A stretch of 64,000 nucleotides of DNA, taken from Saprospiraceae bacterium (GTDB lineage Bacteria > Bacteroidota > Bacteroidia > Chitinophagales > Saprospiraceae). The stretch is taken from contig JAHDGJ010000003.1 in NCBI GenBank assembly GCA_020627705.1, forward strand, positions 1 to 64,000, written 5' to 3'. The notes beneath the pieces were generated by a model that made no database searches, was not told where the DNA came from, and saw only the letters and a list, made by a program, of their open reading frames with translations. Position 1 is the stretch's first letter. Every line of letters begins with the position of its first letter. Below, piece by piece: positions 27,343 to 37,274 of the stretch. The position numbers and the translations under genes were made by a program.

Positions 27343-28698
27343 ATGCATCGTATTTCTTTCGTTGTTTTTATCGTATTTCTTTTAGTTTCTTGCTCTACGT
27401 CCAAAAATGTAAGAAAGGAAGCCCCTAAAACAACATCCAAAGAGGTGAGCGCAAATCCCAATCCTAAAATTTTGGAAAAAGCGCTTTCCAAAGAAGAAAA
27501 AATCATTAACACCTTTATTGAAAACCCCACTTTTCAAAACCACCTCTTTGGGATAGTCTTACACGATGTAGAAAAAAACAAATCAATATTAAACTTCAAT
27601 GGTCAAAAACTTTTTACACCAGCATCGAACATTAAACTCTTCACCTTATACACCGCACTCAAATTACTTGATCAAAAAGAATCACTAATAAAATTTAAAG
27701 AAACCGATCAAGCTTTGTTTTTCAAAGGTACCGGTCATCCAGCGTTTTTACACCCCTACCTGCCTAAAGCGTCACAAGCTTTTGATTTTCTCAACGCAAG
27801 TAAAAAAAGCATCTACTATTGCTCCGATCATTTTGATGATCAGGTATTTAATCCTGGCTGGGCCATTGATGACATTCCTTTTTACTATCAGGTAGAAAAA
27901 TCCAGTCTGCCTATGTTTGGGAATACTTCATGGCTAAGCAGAGCAAAGGGCCAAAAAGAGTTCAAAATTGTCCCTCCAAAACTTAAAAACAACATAAAGT
28001 ATACTTCTCAGCGTCTAAAGTACCCTCTCCGCTCCACCACCGACAACACAATCCTAGTATCCAATGAATTGAGTAGTGAAAAGGACTGGAGTATGGATAT
28101 ACCAATCAAAACTTCTAACGAATTAATCACGCTTTTTTTAAGTGATACCTTAAACAGAAAAGTAAGCTATGGTTGTACAGATCAGATGAGCCAAACTATT
28201 TCGGACTATCCTACTGGAGAACTGTACAAAAGAATGATGCAAAAAAGCGACAACCACATAGCAGAACAATTGCTGCTTATGTGCAGTGACAAAATGTACG
28301 ATACCTTAAACACTGCAAGAATTATTAGATATGCTCTGGACAGTCTCATGGAAGAAATTCCCAACAAACCACGATGGGTGGATGGCTCGGGCTTGTCCCG
28401 TTATAACCTGGCTACGCCGAGTTCTATGGTATGGGTGCTTGAAAGGATTCAAAGAAGATTAGGCCAAGAGTTAATCGAAACCTATTTCGAAAAAATTTAT
28501 CTAGACGAAACAAAGTCAGTTGCTGTCTTTGCCAAAACAGGCTCATTGAGCAACAACTTTTGCCTAAGCGGATATCTTACAGGTGCTTCAGGTAAGAAAT
28601 ACCTCTTTTCCATCATGCACAATCATTTTATGGGTACCCGAAAGAAGATATACACAGAAGTAAAGAAACAATTGCTGATGCTGCATGACGAATTATAG
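27343..28698 (+). CDS. dacB: D-alanyl-D-alanine carboxypeptidase/endopeptidase (PBP4, S13 family)
   Basis: Periplasmic peptidoglycan peptidase. The 451-residue protein starts with a lipoprotein signal (LLVSC, Cys17). It has the three penicillin-binding motifs: SNIK (95-98, catalytic Ser95), SDN (302-304) and KTG (398-400). The large gap between the first and second motifs is typical of class C PBP4 proteins. It follows porQ by 43 bases and may share its transcript. The lipid anchor would hold it at a membrane. Confidence 0.9.
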   Translation: MHRISFVVFIVFLLVSCSTSKNVRKEAPKTTSKEVSANPNPKILEKALSKEEKIINTFIENPTFQNHLFGIVLHDVEKNKSILNFNGQKLFTPASNIKLFTLYTALKLLDQKESLIKFKETDQALFFKGTGHPAFLHPYLPKASQAFDFLNASKKSIYYCSDHFDDQVFNPGWAIDDIPFYYQVEKSSLPMFGNTSWLSRAKGQKEFKIVPPKLKNNIKYTSQRLKYPLRSTTDNTILVSNELSSEKDWSMDIPIKTSNELITLFLSDTLNRKVSYGCTDQMSQTISDYPTGELYKRMMQKSDNHIAEQLLLMCSDKMYDTLNTARIIRYALDSLMEEIPNKPRWVDGSGLSRYNLATPSSMVWVLERIQRRLGQELIETYFEKIYLDETKSVAVFAKTGSLSNNFCLSGYLTGASGKKYLFSIMHNHFMGTRKKIYTEVKKQLLMLHDEL

Positions 28699-28729
28699 CG
28701 TATCAGGCATTACAAATATTAATTTAGTT

Positions 28730-29227
28730 TCAATTGTTTTCTGTAGCGAAAATCAACTGCCCGTCATCCGCAATATCAATCTTAAAAACTTTGCTTTGTT
28801 TCGGATCATATTCTGTTGACGCAGATTCATTATGACCAGCAACAATTGAAATCGTCATGTTTTCATCAATTCGCGCGACAGATTTTTTAATGTTCTCTTC
28901 TTCTAAAAAACTGCTTGCGATTGACCTTCTACATATAAAATTGCCTTTAAGATCATAAGTAACCATCAAGTATTCTTTCTTTAATAAAGACGCCTTCCAA
29001 TAAACTATGCCGGTAAAAAGCTCTGTATCGGGCAATCTAAAGCAAGGAACAAACTCCGTAAATTCATCAATTTCTGATTCTATGGGAATAATAAACTCTT
29101 GCACCGCTTCCAAAGTTAGGGGCTTGTTTTTTCTAGAAAACTCAATAGCAACTTCTTCCGTTAAGAGTACTGGCAACTCCAGTACTGGAAAAAACTTAAA
29201 GTATTGTTTGAGGGTTAATTTTTTCAC
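28730..29227 (-). CDS. Conserved-type protein of unknown function, GTG start
   Basis: A 165-residue soluble protein (MKKLTLKQYFKFFPVLELP...EFTEFVPCFRLPDTELFTGIVYWK) with no signal peptide or recognised domain. The opening 'K-YF-FFPxLELP' and the acidic centre suggest a small alpha/beta fold. I chose GTG 29227 because it lies four bases after a TATTTTTG promoter box. An in-frame ATG at 29242 lies inside that box region and would need an upstream promoter. The product starts with the same residues either way. Confidence 0.7.
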   Translation of the reverse strand: MKKLTLKQYFKFFPVLELPVLLTEEVAIEFSRKNKPLTLEAVQEFIIPIESEIDEFTEFVPCFRLPDTELFTGIVYWKASLLKKEYLMVTYDLKGNFICRRSIASSFLEEENIKKSVARIDENMTISIVAGHNESASTEYDPKQSKVFKIDIADDGQLIFATENN

Positions 29228-29231
29228 GGCG

Positions 29232-29239
29232 CAAAAATA
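29232..29239 (-). promoter_or_regulatory. Putative -7 box of the 28730-29227 gene, leaderless start
   Basis: TATTTTTG on the minus strand, then CGCC, then the GTG start. This is the same four-base spacing as at ruvC and nadE. Confidence 0.5.
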
Positions 29240-29362
29240 CATCCAATAGATTCAACATGTTGCACTTAGATTGATTCTAAATAAGGATTGTGCGTAATCC
29301 CAATCCCTAATCTACTGTTGACTTAAGTAACTTTAGTTCATCGAAATTTTAAAGAAAACAAC

Positions 29363-30058
29363 ATGACTTGGATATTAAACCTATTGACTTCTAGTATTGG
29401 AAGGAAATTGGTCATGAGCCTTACCGGTTTGTTTCTTATTAGCTTCTTATTGATCCATCTATTGGGAAATTTTCAGCTTTTAATAAATGATGGTGGAGAA
29501 AGCTTTAATACCTACGCGTATTTCATGACCAACAATCCATTGATAAAGACGATTTCCTATGGATTATACTTCTTTATCCTATTGCACGCTTTCCAGGGAC
29601 TGGCCTTGGCCTATACCAACAACAATAGAAGTGGAGGAAAGGCTACTGGTAAATATGCCGTTAAAACCTATTCCAATGGAAGTTGGGCATCAAAAAATAT
29701 GGCCTTGCTGGGCACTTTTATTCTATTCTTCATTTGCATACATATGGGAGATTTCTGGTGGAAAATGAAGTTTGGTGATTTGCCAATGATCAAATACGAT
29801 GGATTTGAAAACGAAGTGGTTGATTTATATACCAGAGTAAGTGTTGCATTTGATCAACTTTGGATAGTAATCGTTTACCTAATTGGTCTAATTGCGCTAT
29901 GTTTTCACCTCATCCATGGATTTGGTAGCGCTTTCCAATCGCTGGGTTTAAGACACAAAAAATATACTCCGCTAATTAACGGTTTTGGAGTAGTTTTTTC
30001 CATATTAATTAGCCTCGGATTTGCAGCTATTCCTATTGTTCATTATTTCAATAACTAA
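29363..30058 (+). CDS. sdhC: Succinate dehydrogenase/fumarate reductase cytochrome b subunit
   Basis: Membrane anchor of complex II, binding haem b and passing electrons between the iron-sulfur subunit and quinone. The 231-residue protein has five membrane segments with conserved His residues ([37 protein letters not shown]). This matches the single-polypeptide, di-haem anchor of Bacteroides and Bacillus. It is first in the sdhCAB operon, with sdhA starting two bases after its stop. Confidence 0.93.
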   Translation: MTWILNLLTSSIGRKLVMSLTGLFLISFLLIHLLGNFQLLINDGGESFNTYAYFMTNNPLIKTISYGLYFFILLHAFQGLALAYTNNNRSGGKATGKYAVKTYSNGSWASKNMALLGTFILFFICIHMGDFWWKMKFGDLPMIKYDGFENEVVDLYTRVSVAFDQLWIVIVYLIGLIALCFHLIHGFGSAFQSLGLRHKKYTPLINGFGVVFSILISLGFAAIPIVHYFNN

Positions 30059-30060
30059 GT

Positions 30061-32055
30061 ATGAGTCTAAAGAATAATATTCCCAAAGGTCCCTTAGCGG
30101 AAAAATGGACCAACTATAAGTCCAAAATGGACCTTGTTGCACCAAACAACAAAAGAAGAATTGAAGTCATTGTTGTGGGGACAGGCTTGGCAGGAGCATC
30201 AGCCGCAGCTACTCTAGGAGAATTAGGCTATAAAGTAAAAGCATATACTTTTCATGATAGTCCTAGAAGAGCACACAGTATTGCCGCGCAAGGAGGAATA
30301 AACGCAGCCAAGAATTATCAAAATGATGGAGATAGTATTTGGAGGTTGTTTTATGATACGATTAAAGGGGGAGATTATAGATCAAGAGAGGCTAATGTCC
30401 ACAGACTTGCTGAAGTGAGTACGGATATAATTGATCAATGTGTCGCCCAAGGGGTACCCTTCGCAAGAGAATATGGAGGCTTGTTACATAATCGATCATT
30501 TGGTGGTGTTCAGGTGTCTCGTACCTTTTATGCAAGAGGTCAAACGGGGCAGCAACTATTGATTGGAGCCTATCAAGCTTTATCACGTCAAATTGCAAAT
30601 GGAAACGTTACGATGTACAACCGACATGAGATGTTGGATGTGGTTAAAATTGATGGCAAAGCTAGAGGAATAATAACCCGAAACCTCCTCAATGGAAAAA
30701 TAGAAAGCCATGCGGCGCATTGTGTTGTATTAGCTACTGGTGGGTATGGTAATGTATTTTACCTTTCGACCAATGCCATGGGCTCCAATGTAACTGCAGC
30801 TTGGCGTGCCGTTAAAAGGGGCGCGTATATGGCCAATCCTTGCTATACACAAATTCACCCTACCTGTATTCCGGTTTCTGGTGAATACCAATCAAAACTG
30901 ACCTTGATGTCAGAATCCTTAAGAAATGATGGGAGAGTTTGGGTGCCAAAATCTGTAAAAGATGCACAGGCCATTCAACGAGGAGAAAAAACAGGTTTGG
31001 ACATTAAAGAAGAAGACCGAGATTATTACCTCGAAAGAAGATATCCTGCCTTTGGAAATTTAGTGCCAAGAGATGTAGCCTCAAGAGCGGCCAAAGTAGC
31101 ATGTGATGAAGGCAAAGGCGTTTCAAAAACAGGATTAGCAGTATTCCTTGATTTTGCATCTGCCATACAGCGATATGGTAAATCTGCAGCTTTATCCCAA
31201 GGCATCTCTGATCCAGATGCTGGCACAGTTTTAAAATTGGGAGAAAAAGTTGTTGAAGAAAAGTATGGCAACCTTTTCCAGATGTATGAAAAAATTACTG
31301 GAGAAAATCCGTATAAATTTCCAATGAAGATTTACCCTGCAGTACATTACACCATGGGTGGATTATGGGTAGATTATAACCTTCAAACCAACATACCAGG
31401 ATTATTTGCTCTTGGAGAGGCGAATTTCTCCGATCACGGTGCCAACAGACTTGGCGCCTCAGCATTGATGCAAGGCTTAGCCGATGGTTATTTTGTTATC
31501 CCTTATACGATTGGCACCTTCTTATCTCATGAGATTCGAACACCAATGATCTCTAACGAGACACCCGAATTTAAGGCCGCAGAAAAGGAGGTAAAAGAAA
31601 GAATACAAAGATTAGCTAATTCTCAAGGTAATCAGACGGTAGAATCCTTCCATAGAAGACTTGGAAAGATCATGTGGGAGTATTGTGGAATGTCTAGAAA
31701 TGAAGAGGGTCTAAAAAAAGGAAGACAAATGATCCGAGAGCTAAGAAAAGAATTTTACAGCGACGTTTATGTTCCAGGATCCGATACCGAATATAATCCT
31801 GAATTAGAAAAGGCCGCAAGAGTAGCAGATTTCTTAGAAATGGGAGAAGTTATGATGTTGGATGCTTTAAATAGAAACGAATCTTGTGGAGGACACTTTA
31901 GAGAAGAATTCCAATCTCAAGAAGGAGAAGCCCAAAGAAACGATGCAGATTACACCTATGTAGCTGCTTGGGAGTGGGACGATGAAAATCCTATTTTACA
32001 CAAAGAAGATTTGGAATTTGAAAATGTTGAATTGAAAACCAGAAGCTACAAGTAG
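30061..32055 (+). CDS. sdhA: Succinate dehydrogenase/fumarate reductase flavoprotein subunit
   Basis: Catalytic FAD subunit that oxidises succinate to fumarate or the reverse. The 664-residue protein has the FAD dinucleotide motif [11 protein letters not shown], the covalent-FAD region [13 protein letters not shown], the substrate-site motif QIHPTCIP, and [18 protein letters not shown]-like sequence near residue 470. The C-terminal helical domain closes the protein. Length suits the long Bacteroidota form. The direction of catalysis cannot be told from sequence; with a mitochondrial-type citrate synthase nearby, aerobic succinate oxidation is likely. Confidence 0.95.
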   Translation: MSLKNNIPKGPLAEKWTNYKSKMDLVAPNNKRRIEVIVVGTGLAGASAAATLGELGYKVKAYTFHDSPRRAHSIAAQGGINAAKNYQNDGDSIWRLFYDTIKGGDYRSREANVHRLAEVSTDIIDQCVAQGVPFAREYGGLLHNRSFGGVQVSRTFYARGQTGQQLLIGAYQALSRQIANGNVTMYNRHEMLDVVKIDGKARGIITRNLLNGKIESHAAHCVVLATGGYGNVFYLSTNAMGSNVTAAWRAVKRGAYMANPCYTQIHPTCIPVSGEYQSKLTLMSESLRNDGRVWVPKSVKDAQAIQRGEKTGLDIKEEDRDYYLERRYPAFGNLVPRDVASRAAKVACDEGKGVSKTGLAVFLDFASAIQRYGKSAALSQGISDPDAGTVLKLGEKVVEEKYGNLFQMYEKITGENPYKFPMKIYPAVHYTMGGLWVDYNLQTNIPGLFALGEANFSDHGANRLGASALMQGLADGYFVIPYTIGTFLSHEIRTPMISNETPEFKAAEKEVKERIQRLANSQGNQTVESFHRRLGKIMWEYCGMSRNEEGLKKGRQMIRELRKEFYSDVYVPGSDTEYNPELEKAARVADFLEMGEVMMLDALNRNESCGGHFREEFQSQEGEAQRNDADYTYVAAWEWDDENPILHKEDLEFENVELKTRSYK

Positions 32056-32075
32056 TAGCCTAAAATATTTGAATT

Positions 32076-32822
32076 ATGAAACTCAAACTTAGAGTCTGGA
32101 GACAAAAGAATAACCAAGCTAAAGGTGGATTTGAAGTATATAATGTGGAAGCTGATGAACATATGTCATTTTTAGAAATGATGGATGTCCTAAATGAAGA
32201 GTTAATTAGCAAGAAAAAAGAACCTGTAGCTTTCGAACATGATTGCCGTGAGGGCATTTGTGGTACTTGTAATATGGTGATTGATGGAAGACCTCATGGA
32301 CCACAAAAAGGTACGACAGTTTGCCAATTGCATATGAGACATTACAAGGATGGAGATACTATTACCATTGAGCCATGGAGGGTAAGTTCCTTCCCATTAA
32401 TCAAAGATTTGGTGGTGGATAGATCAGCATATGATAGAATTATACAAGCTGGTGGATATATTTCTGTAAATACAGGGCAAGCACCTGATGGCAATGCTAT
32501 TCCAATTGATAAAGAAGTCTCGTCAGAAGCCTTTGATGCAGCAACTTGTATAGGTTGTGGAGCTTGCGCAGCTGCCTGTCCAAACGGTTCTGCAATGCTT
32601 TTTACCGCAGCAAAAGTGGCTCATTTAGGGAAGCTTCCGCAAGGAAAAGTGGAGCATAAAAAGCGTGTTCAAAAAATGGTTGGGCAAATGGATAAAGAAG
32701 GGTTCGGTTTTTGCTCTAATGTTGGAGCATGCGAAGTAGAATGTCCAAAAGAGATCTCTACAGAAAACATTGCAATGCTTAACAGGTCTTATTTAGGGTC
32801 TATGTTAAGTACAAATGATTGA
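32076..32822 (+). CDS. sdhB: Succinate dehydrogenase/fumarate reductase iron-sulfur subunit
   Basis: Electron-transfer subunit of complex II. The 248-residue protein has the [2Fe-2S] ligands CREGICGTC (Cys57, 62, 65) and Cys83. The ferredoxin-like [12 protein letters not shown] and the later [15 protein letters not shown] supply the [4Fe-4S] and [3Fe-4S] clusters. It is the last gene of sdhCAB, and a terminator hairpin follows 55 bases after its stop. Confidence 0.95.
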   Translation: MKLKLRVWRQKNNQAKGGFEVYNVEADEHMSFLEMMDVLNEELISKKKEPVAFEHDCREGICGTCNMVIDGRPHGPQKGTTVCQLHMRHYKDGDTITIEPWRVSSFPLIKDLVVDRSAYDRIIQAGGYISVNTGQAPDGNAIPIDKEVSSEAFDAATCIGCGACAAACPNGSAMLFTAAKVAHLGKLPQGKVEHKKRVQKMVGQMDKEGFGFCSNVGACEVECPKEISTENIAMLNRSYLGSMLSTND

Positions 32823-32877
32823 TATAAATATTAAGTAGGATATACAAAATCCATTAGTATTTAAACCTTAACAATCG

Positions 32878-32907
32878 GCTCTGGTGGGGACACCAGAGCT
32901 TTTTTTT
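32878..32907 (+). terminator. Terminator of sdhCAB abutting the dinB start codon
   Basis: A nine-base-pair stem GCTCTGGTG/CACCAGAGC with GGGA loop and eight T residues. The last T is directly followed by the dinB ATG at 32908. It therefore ends sdhCAB and also lies in any dinB leader. Confidence 0.88.
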
Positions 32908-34008
32908 ATGCTTTCATATCACATCAACTCCTCAAGAAAAATAGTGCATATTGACATGGATGCATTCTATGCATCCGTAGAACAACGAGATAATCCTTCA
33001 TTAAAAGGCAAAGCAATTGCCGTTGGAGGCGGAGGAAATAGAGGAGTAACTACAACAGCCAGTTATGAGGCCAGAAAATTTGGTGTACGCTCTGCGATGC
33101 CTGGTTGGAAAGCAAAACAACTTTGTCCGCACATTATTTTTGTCCCTCCTCGCTTTGAAGTATACAAAGAAGTATCTCGGCAAATTAGATCCATATTTCA
33201 AAGGTATACAGACCTCATAGAACCACTTTCTCTTGATGAAGCATTTCTGGATGTCACCGCCAACAAAAAGAATATTCCCTTTGCAATGGAAGTCGCTCAG
33301 CAGATCATGGATCTTATCAAGGAAGAAACTAGCTTAACTTGTTCAGCAGGAGTGTCATATTGTAAGTTTTTGGCCAAAGTAGCATCTGACATGAACAAGC
33401 CCAATGGGCTCACCATTATTACCCCACAAAAAGCAGTATCCTTTTTAGAAAAGCTCGAAATTGAAAAATTTTTTGGAGTCGGTAAGGTTACAGCAGATAA
33501 GATGAGACGTATGGGGATTCTACATGGAGCAGATATCAAAAAGCTTAGTAAATTGGAATTAGCCATGAAATTTGGTAAAGCAGGGCTTCATTTTTATGAT
33601 ATTGTTAGAGGCATTGATAATCGTCCCGTAAATCCTAATCGTACCCGTAAATCATTGGCAGTCGAGCGCACCTTAGAAGTGGATTTAGAGCAGCTTGAAG
33701 ATATTTTACCTGTATTAAACGATATCACAGATAAATTTTTCAAACGACTAACGAAAGCCGATAATTTCGGCCGAACGATCACCTTAAAATTAAAACGCAG
33801 TGATTTTCAAACCATTACAAGAAGCATCTCCAAGAATTATTTCATCAAAGAAAAAGAAGAGTTAAATGAGATTGCTGTTAATCTCCTAAGGCAGCATCAA
33901 GATGCCTTCGACAAAATTCGCTTGATTGGTTTAACGGCAACCAACCTAGAAAAAGAGTTGAATGATTCAGAAAATCTACAACTCAGTTTTGATTGGGAAG
34001 AAGAATAA
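32908..34008 (+). CDS. dinB: DNA polymerase IV
   Basis: Y-family translesion polymerase. From ATG 32908 the protein has 366 residues. It shows the catalytic motif IVHIDMDAFYASVEQRD (Asp16), VTTTASYEARKFGVRSAMP, and PLSLDEAFLDVT with the second acidic pair. A helix-hairpin-helix region (FFGVGKVTADKMRRMGI) and the little-finger domain follow. A likely clamp-binding tail (LQLSFDW) lies at the end. ATG 32908 follows the T-run of a terminator without a gap; an in-frame GTG at 32884 lies inside the hairpin and is rejected. No SOS box was recognised. Confidence 0.92.
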   Translation: MLSYHINSSRKIVHIDMDAFYASVEQRDNPSLKGKAIAVGGGGNRGVTTTASYEARKFGVRSAMPGWKAKQLCPHIIFVPPRFEVYKEVSRQIRSIFQRYTDLIEPLSLDEAFLDVTANKKNIPFAMEVAQQIMDLIKEETSLTCSAGVSYCKFLAKVASDMNKPNGLTIITPQKAVSFLEKLEIEKFFGVGKVTADKMRRMGILHGADIKKLSKLELAMKFGKAGLHFYDIVRGIDNRPVNPNRTRKSLAVERTLEVDLEQLEDILPVLNDITDKFFKRLTKADNFGRTITLKLKRSDFQTITRSISKNYFIKEKEELNEIAVNLLRQHQDAFDKIRLIGLTATNLEKELNDSENLQLSFDWEEE

Positions 34009-34016
34009 AGTATGGT

Positions 34017-36515
34017 TTATTCTTTTGCTATAACAATTTTCTTCGTAGTTCGGATTTCATCGTTTCTAATTGTTACCCAATAAATCCCGTTATTTACGGT
34101 AGAAAGGTTTATTTGTCCATTCTGTAGATTTCCCTTCAAAACTTCTCTACCCATTTGATCTATAACTTGCACATTGGCATCACCAACACCAGAGATGTTT
34201 AATACCGTGCTGACTGGATTTGGATAGAGCATTAGCTCAATTTGCTCTTCATTTTGAGTCGAACTTGGCTCAGCAAGTAGGGATTCTATATTATAGCTTT
34301 GCATTGATCTTGCAAAAGTAGCTGCCACCAGTTCTTTCTTTTCGACATTATAGGCCAGATCATAGGTGACAACGTTTGGCATATTTACACCCAAACGTTC
34401 CCATGTTTCCCCAGCATCTTGCGTCCCATAAACGCCTGCATCTGTGGCAACAAATAAAAGTTGGTCTTCAACATCTGGAATAATAAACAAATCATTAATG
34501 GCAATATTGGGCAAATTACCTATGATAGGTTCCCATGACTGACCATAGTCTTGGGTTCTATATAACCTTGGAGAGAAATCATTGTCTTTATATCCCGAAA
34601 AACTCACATAAGCCCATCCTTCATAATATGGCGAAGCTTTGATATCGGTAACATATCGCTCCGGCAAAGTCCCGGAGACCTTTTCCCAATCCCCTACTGG
34701 TCTTTTAACTTGGACATTACCATTATTTGTTCCAACATATAACACTCCCTGCTCTACTATTGATTCATCAAGACAGGTAATGTTAGCCGGCCGATTTGCG
34801 ACAACGCCGGCATCTGTAAGGTCCTCAGAAATCGCAGTCCAAAACGGAAGATAAGAGTTATAACTAGCGTAGACTTTATCTGTTCCAGTATACATAACAT
34901 TTGGATCATGCGGACTCATAATATACTGCATGTCCCAATCTCTTGGTCCTTCTAACCCTTCCGTCGCATCATTAGCCTCGCCATTTAAGTATTGGGTAAT
35001 GCCGCCCAATTGGGTTTCGACAAAATATAATTCCGGATCCGTTGGATGAAAAACCATTTGAAAACCATCTCCACCATGATTCCTTACCCATTCATCTATT
35101 GCATTTGCATTACCACTCGTCGTACCGTTGTCCTGAGCTCCACCATAATATAACTCCGGATTATGTGGATTGTAGGCCGTACGATAAAATTGAGTAGCAG
35201 GAATATTCTCAATATCGGTCCAGTCCTCATCATCTATTTGCTTTTTGTAAACACCACCATCAGTAGCCAAAAACATTTGACCATTATTCAAAATTTGCAG
35301 ATCGTGTTTGTCTGCATGTACGATATATGTCCACCATGGTGGAGCGGATTCTAACCATGTATCTCCCGCATCTCTGGTTTCAAAAAGATCAACTCCTAAT
35401 ATAAAAACGTGCTCAGGGTCTACAGTATTGACATGAAGTTTTCCAAAATACCATCCAAATCCCCCAAAAACACCAGGGTCCAAATTGTCAATAGGAATAG
35501 ATTCAAAACTTGCCCCATAATCTTGACTACGATAAATGCCTTCCAAATTATGGGTCACATCAACAACCACAACATACACATTATTAGGTGCGGATTTACA
35601 AATGTCTATCCCATGCCTTCCTAGCCTACCATCAGGTAAACCATCTAGCACGGTCTCCCATGTATCTCCACCATCTGTGGATCTATATAAATTAGAACCT
35701 TCTCCATTAACTAAATTTATGGCATTGCTCCGCACTCTATCCCAACTTGTGGCATATACAATATTGGGCATTTCGGGATTTATAATTACATCTGTAAATC
35801 CTGTACTATCAGAAACCGATAAGACTTGCTCCCAGGAACTGCCTCCATTTTGAGATCGATATATTCCTCTTGTATTGTTTTTGGTGAAAGGCAATCCCAT
35901 ACTAGCTACAAAAATTTCTTGGTTGTTGTTAGGATTTACCTCAACTTTGGATATAATTCTTTGCTCTTCTAAGCCAATATACGTCCAGTTTAACCCTCCA
36001 TCAATTGATTTGAAAACACCATTTCCAATATTTGGAAACCCGCCCAAATTGGGATCCCCCGTACCAACATAAATGGTTTGATCATCCATAGGATCAATAC
36101 AAACATGTCCTATAGCCAAAAACGAATTTTGATCAAAAATAGGATCCCAAGTGTTTCCCCCATCAAGGGTTTTAAACAATCCTCCCCCACTAAAACCAGC
36201 ATAAATCTCATTATGATTGTTTGGATTGATGGCTAAAGTATTGACTCTAGCTCCTATATTTCCTGGGCCCTGTACGGTCCACTCTTGGTCAAAACCAGGA
36301 CTGCGATTTACAGCATTAAGTCGAAATGCGTTTGCTTCTTCCAAGCCTTCGACATAAGCCTTTATATCCACTTTATCATTTGGAAAATTAAACTCCAAAT
36401 AACGATCATAATAGGGATACATCTTTTCTTCAAGCTTAGAAAGAATATTTGCTTCTTTCTCATGACAAGATGAAAACAAAAAAAACAGAATCAACAAGGC
36501 CAATAAACACCGCAT
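34017..36515 (-). CDS. BNR/sortilin-like repeat lipoprotein with T9SS sorting domain
   Basis: Large exported protein of 832 residues. It starts with a lipoprotein-like signal (LLALLILFFLFSSC, Cys17). More than ten BNR/VPS10-type repeats follow (for example GGGLFKTLDGGNTWDPI and YRSTDGGDTWETVL), predicted to form a beta-propeller as in sortilin-like or exo-glycosidase proteins. The last 75 residues are a type A T9SS C-terminal domain (LYPNPVSTVLNISG, then GIYWVTI and TTKKIVIAKE). The Asp-box motif SxDxGxTW occurs many times. The substrate is unknown. The gene is monocistronic on this strand and converges on dinB, nine bases apart. Confidence 0.88.
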   Translation of the reverse strand: MRCLLALLILFFLFSSCHEKEANILSKLEEKMYPYYDRYLEFNFPNDKVDIKAYVEGLEEANAFRLNAVNRSPGFDQEWTVQGPGNIGARVNTLAINPNNHNEIYAGFSGGGLFKTLDGGNTWDPIFDQNSFLAIGHVCIDPMDDQTIYVGTGDPNLGGFPNIGNGVFKSIDGGLNWTYIGLEEQRIISKVEVNPNNNQEIFVASMGLPFTKNNTRGIYRSQNGGSSWEQVLSVSDSTGFTDVIINPEMPNIVYATSWDRVRSNAINLVNGEGSNLYRSTDGGDTWETVLDGLPDGRLGRHGIDICKSAPNNVYVVVVDVTHNLEGIYRSQDYGASFESIPIDNLDPGVFGGFGWYFGKLHVNTVDPEHVFILGVDLFETRDAGDTWLESAPPWWTYIVHADKHDLQILNNGQMFLATDGGVYKKQIDDEDWTDIENIPATQFYRTAYNPHNPELYYGGAQDNGTTSGNANAIDEWVRNHGGDGFQMVFHPTDPELYFVETQLGGITQYLNGEANDATEGLEGPRDWDMQYIMSPHDPNVMYTGTDKVYASYNSYLPFWTAISEDLTDAGVVANRPANITCLDESIVEQGVLYVGTNNGNVQVKRPVGDWEKVSGTLPERYVTDIKASPYYEGWAYVSFSGYKDNDFSPRLYRTQDYGQSWEPIIGNLPNIAINDLFIIPDVEDQLLFVATDAGVYGTQDAGETWERLGVNMPNVVTYDLAYNVEKKELVAATFARSMQSYNIESLLAEPSSTQNEEQIELMLYPNPVSTVLNISGVGDANVQVIDQMGREVLKGNLQNGQINLSTVNNGIYWVTIRNDEIRTTKKIVIAKE

Positions 36516-36623
36516 ATCAAAAAATTTAGTCGAATTTAAAAACTATCCATAGTTAATACGACAAGAAACACCCGCTTCGTCAGTTTATGCCCTTGTAACT
36601 TCGAAAATCACAAATTAATAACT

Positions 36624-36652
36624 AAAAAAAGCCCTCAGTAAAACTGAGAGCT
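36624..36652 (-). terminator. Rho-independent terminator of the serS-yugP-frr operon
   Basis: On the minus strand a 10-bp stem AGCTCTCAGT/ACTGAGGGCT (one G-U pair) with a three-base loop, followed by seven T residues. Confidence 0.8.
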
Positions 36653-36680
36653 TCTATTTTTTGAAGTTATGCAAAGTATT

Positions 36681-37244
36681 TTATACAGTCATTATTTCTT
36701 TTTCTTTGACAGCCAATAGCTCCTCCACTTTAGAGGCTCCTGATTTTATCATTCCATCTATTTCTCCCTCTTTTTTCTTTCCAGCATCTTCAGGATATCC
36801 ATCCTTGACCTCTTTTTTCACAAAGTCCATCATTTTTTGCCTTGCTGTACGCAAACTAACTTTGGCATTCTCCCCAAGTGATTTGGTTTGTTTGACCAAT
36901 TCTTTTCTTCGCTCTTGCGTTAAAGCAGGAATATTGATCCGGACAAACTCTCCGTCATTCATTGGAGTTAAACCCAAATTTGCTGCAAATATGGCTTGTT
37001 CGATTGGAGCAAGCATACTCTTTTCCCATGGCTGAATACTCAAGGTTCTTGAATCAGCAGCTGACACATTGGCCACTTGACTTAAGGCGGTAGGTGTACC
37101 ATAGTAATCTACCTTAATAGAACTAAGCATGTTGGGCGAAGCTTTACCCGCCCTAATTTTACCCAATTCATCAGCCAGGTGTTGAATGGTTTTGTCAATT
37201 GATGACTTGCCGTGATTTATTGTTGATTCAATTGTTTCACTCAT
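36681..37244 (-). CDS. frr: Ribosome recycling factor
   Basis: Splits post-termination ribosomes together with EF-G. The 187-residue protein has the family hallmarks GKASPNMLSSIKVDYYGTPTALSQVANVS, LSIQPWEKSMLAPIEQAI, and NDGEFVRINIPALTQERRKELVKQTKS. Length is normal. It ends the operon that begins with serS, 30 bases after the protease gene. Confidence 0.97.
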   Translation of the reverse strand: MSETIESTINHGKSSIDKTIQHLADELGKIRAGKASPNMLSSIKVDYYGTPTALSQVANVSAADSRTLSIQPWEKSMLAPIEQAIFAANLGLTPMNDGEFVRINIPALTQERRKELVKQTKSLGENAKVSLRTARQKMMDFVKKEVKDGYPEDAGKKKEGEIDGMIKSGASKVEELLAVKEKEIMTV

Positions 37245-37274
37245 AACTCTAATAAATTATCGATTCTATGAATC

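Noticed and set aside
32884-32907. GTG at 32884 as the dinB start
   Set aside because: It lies inside the terminator stem and the extra residues are encoded by the hairpin and T-run.
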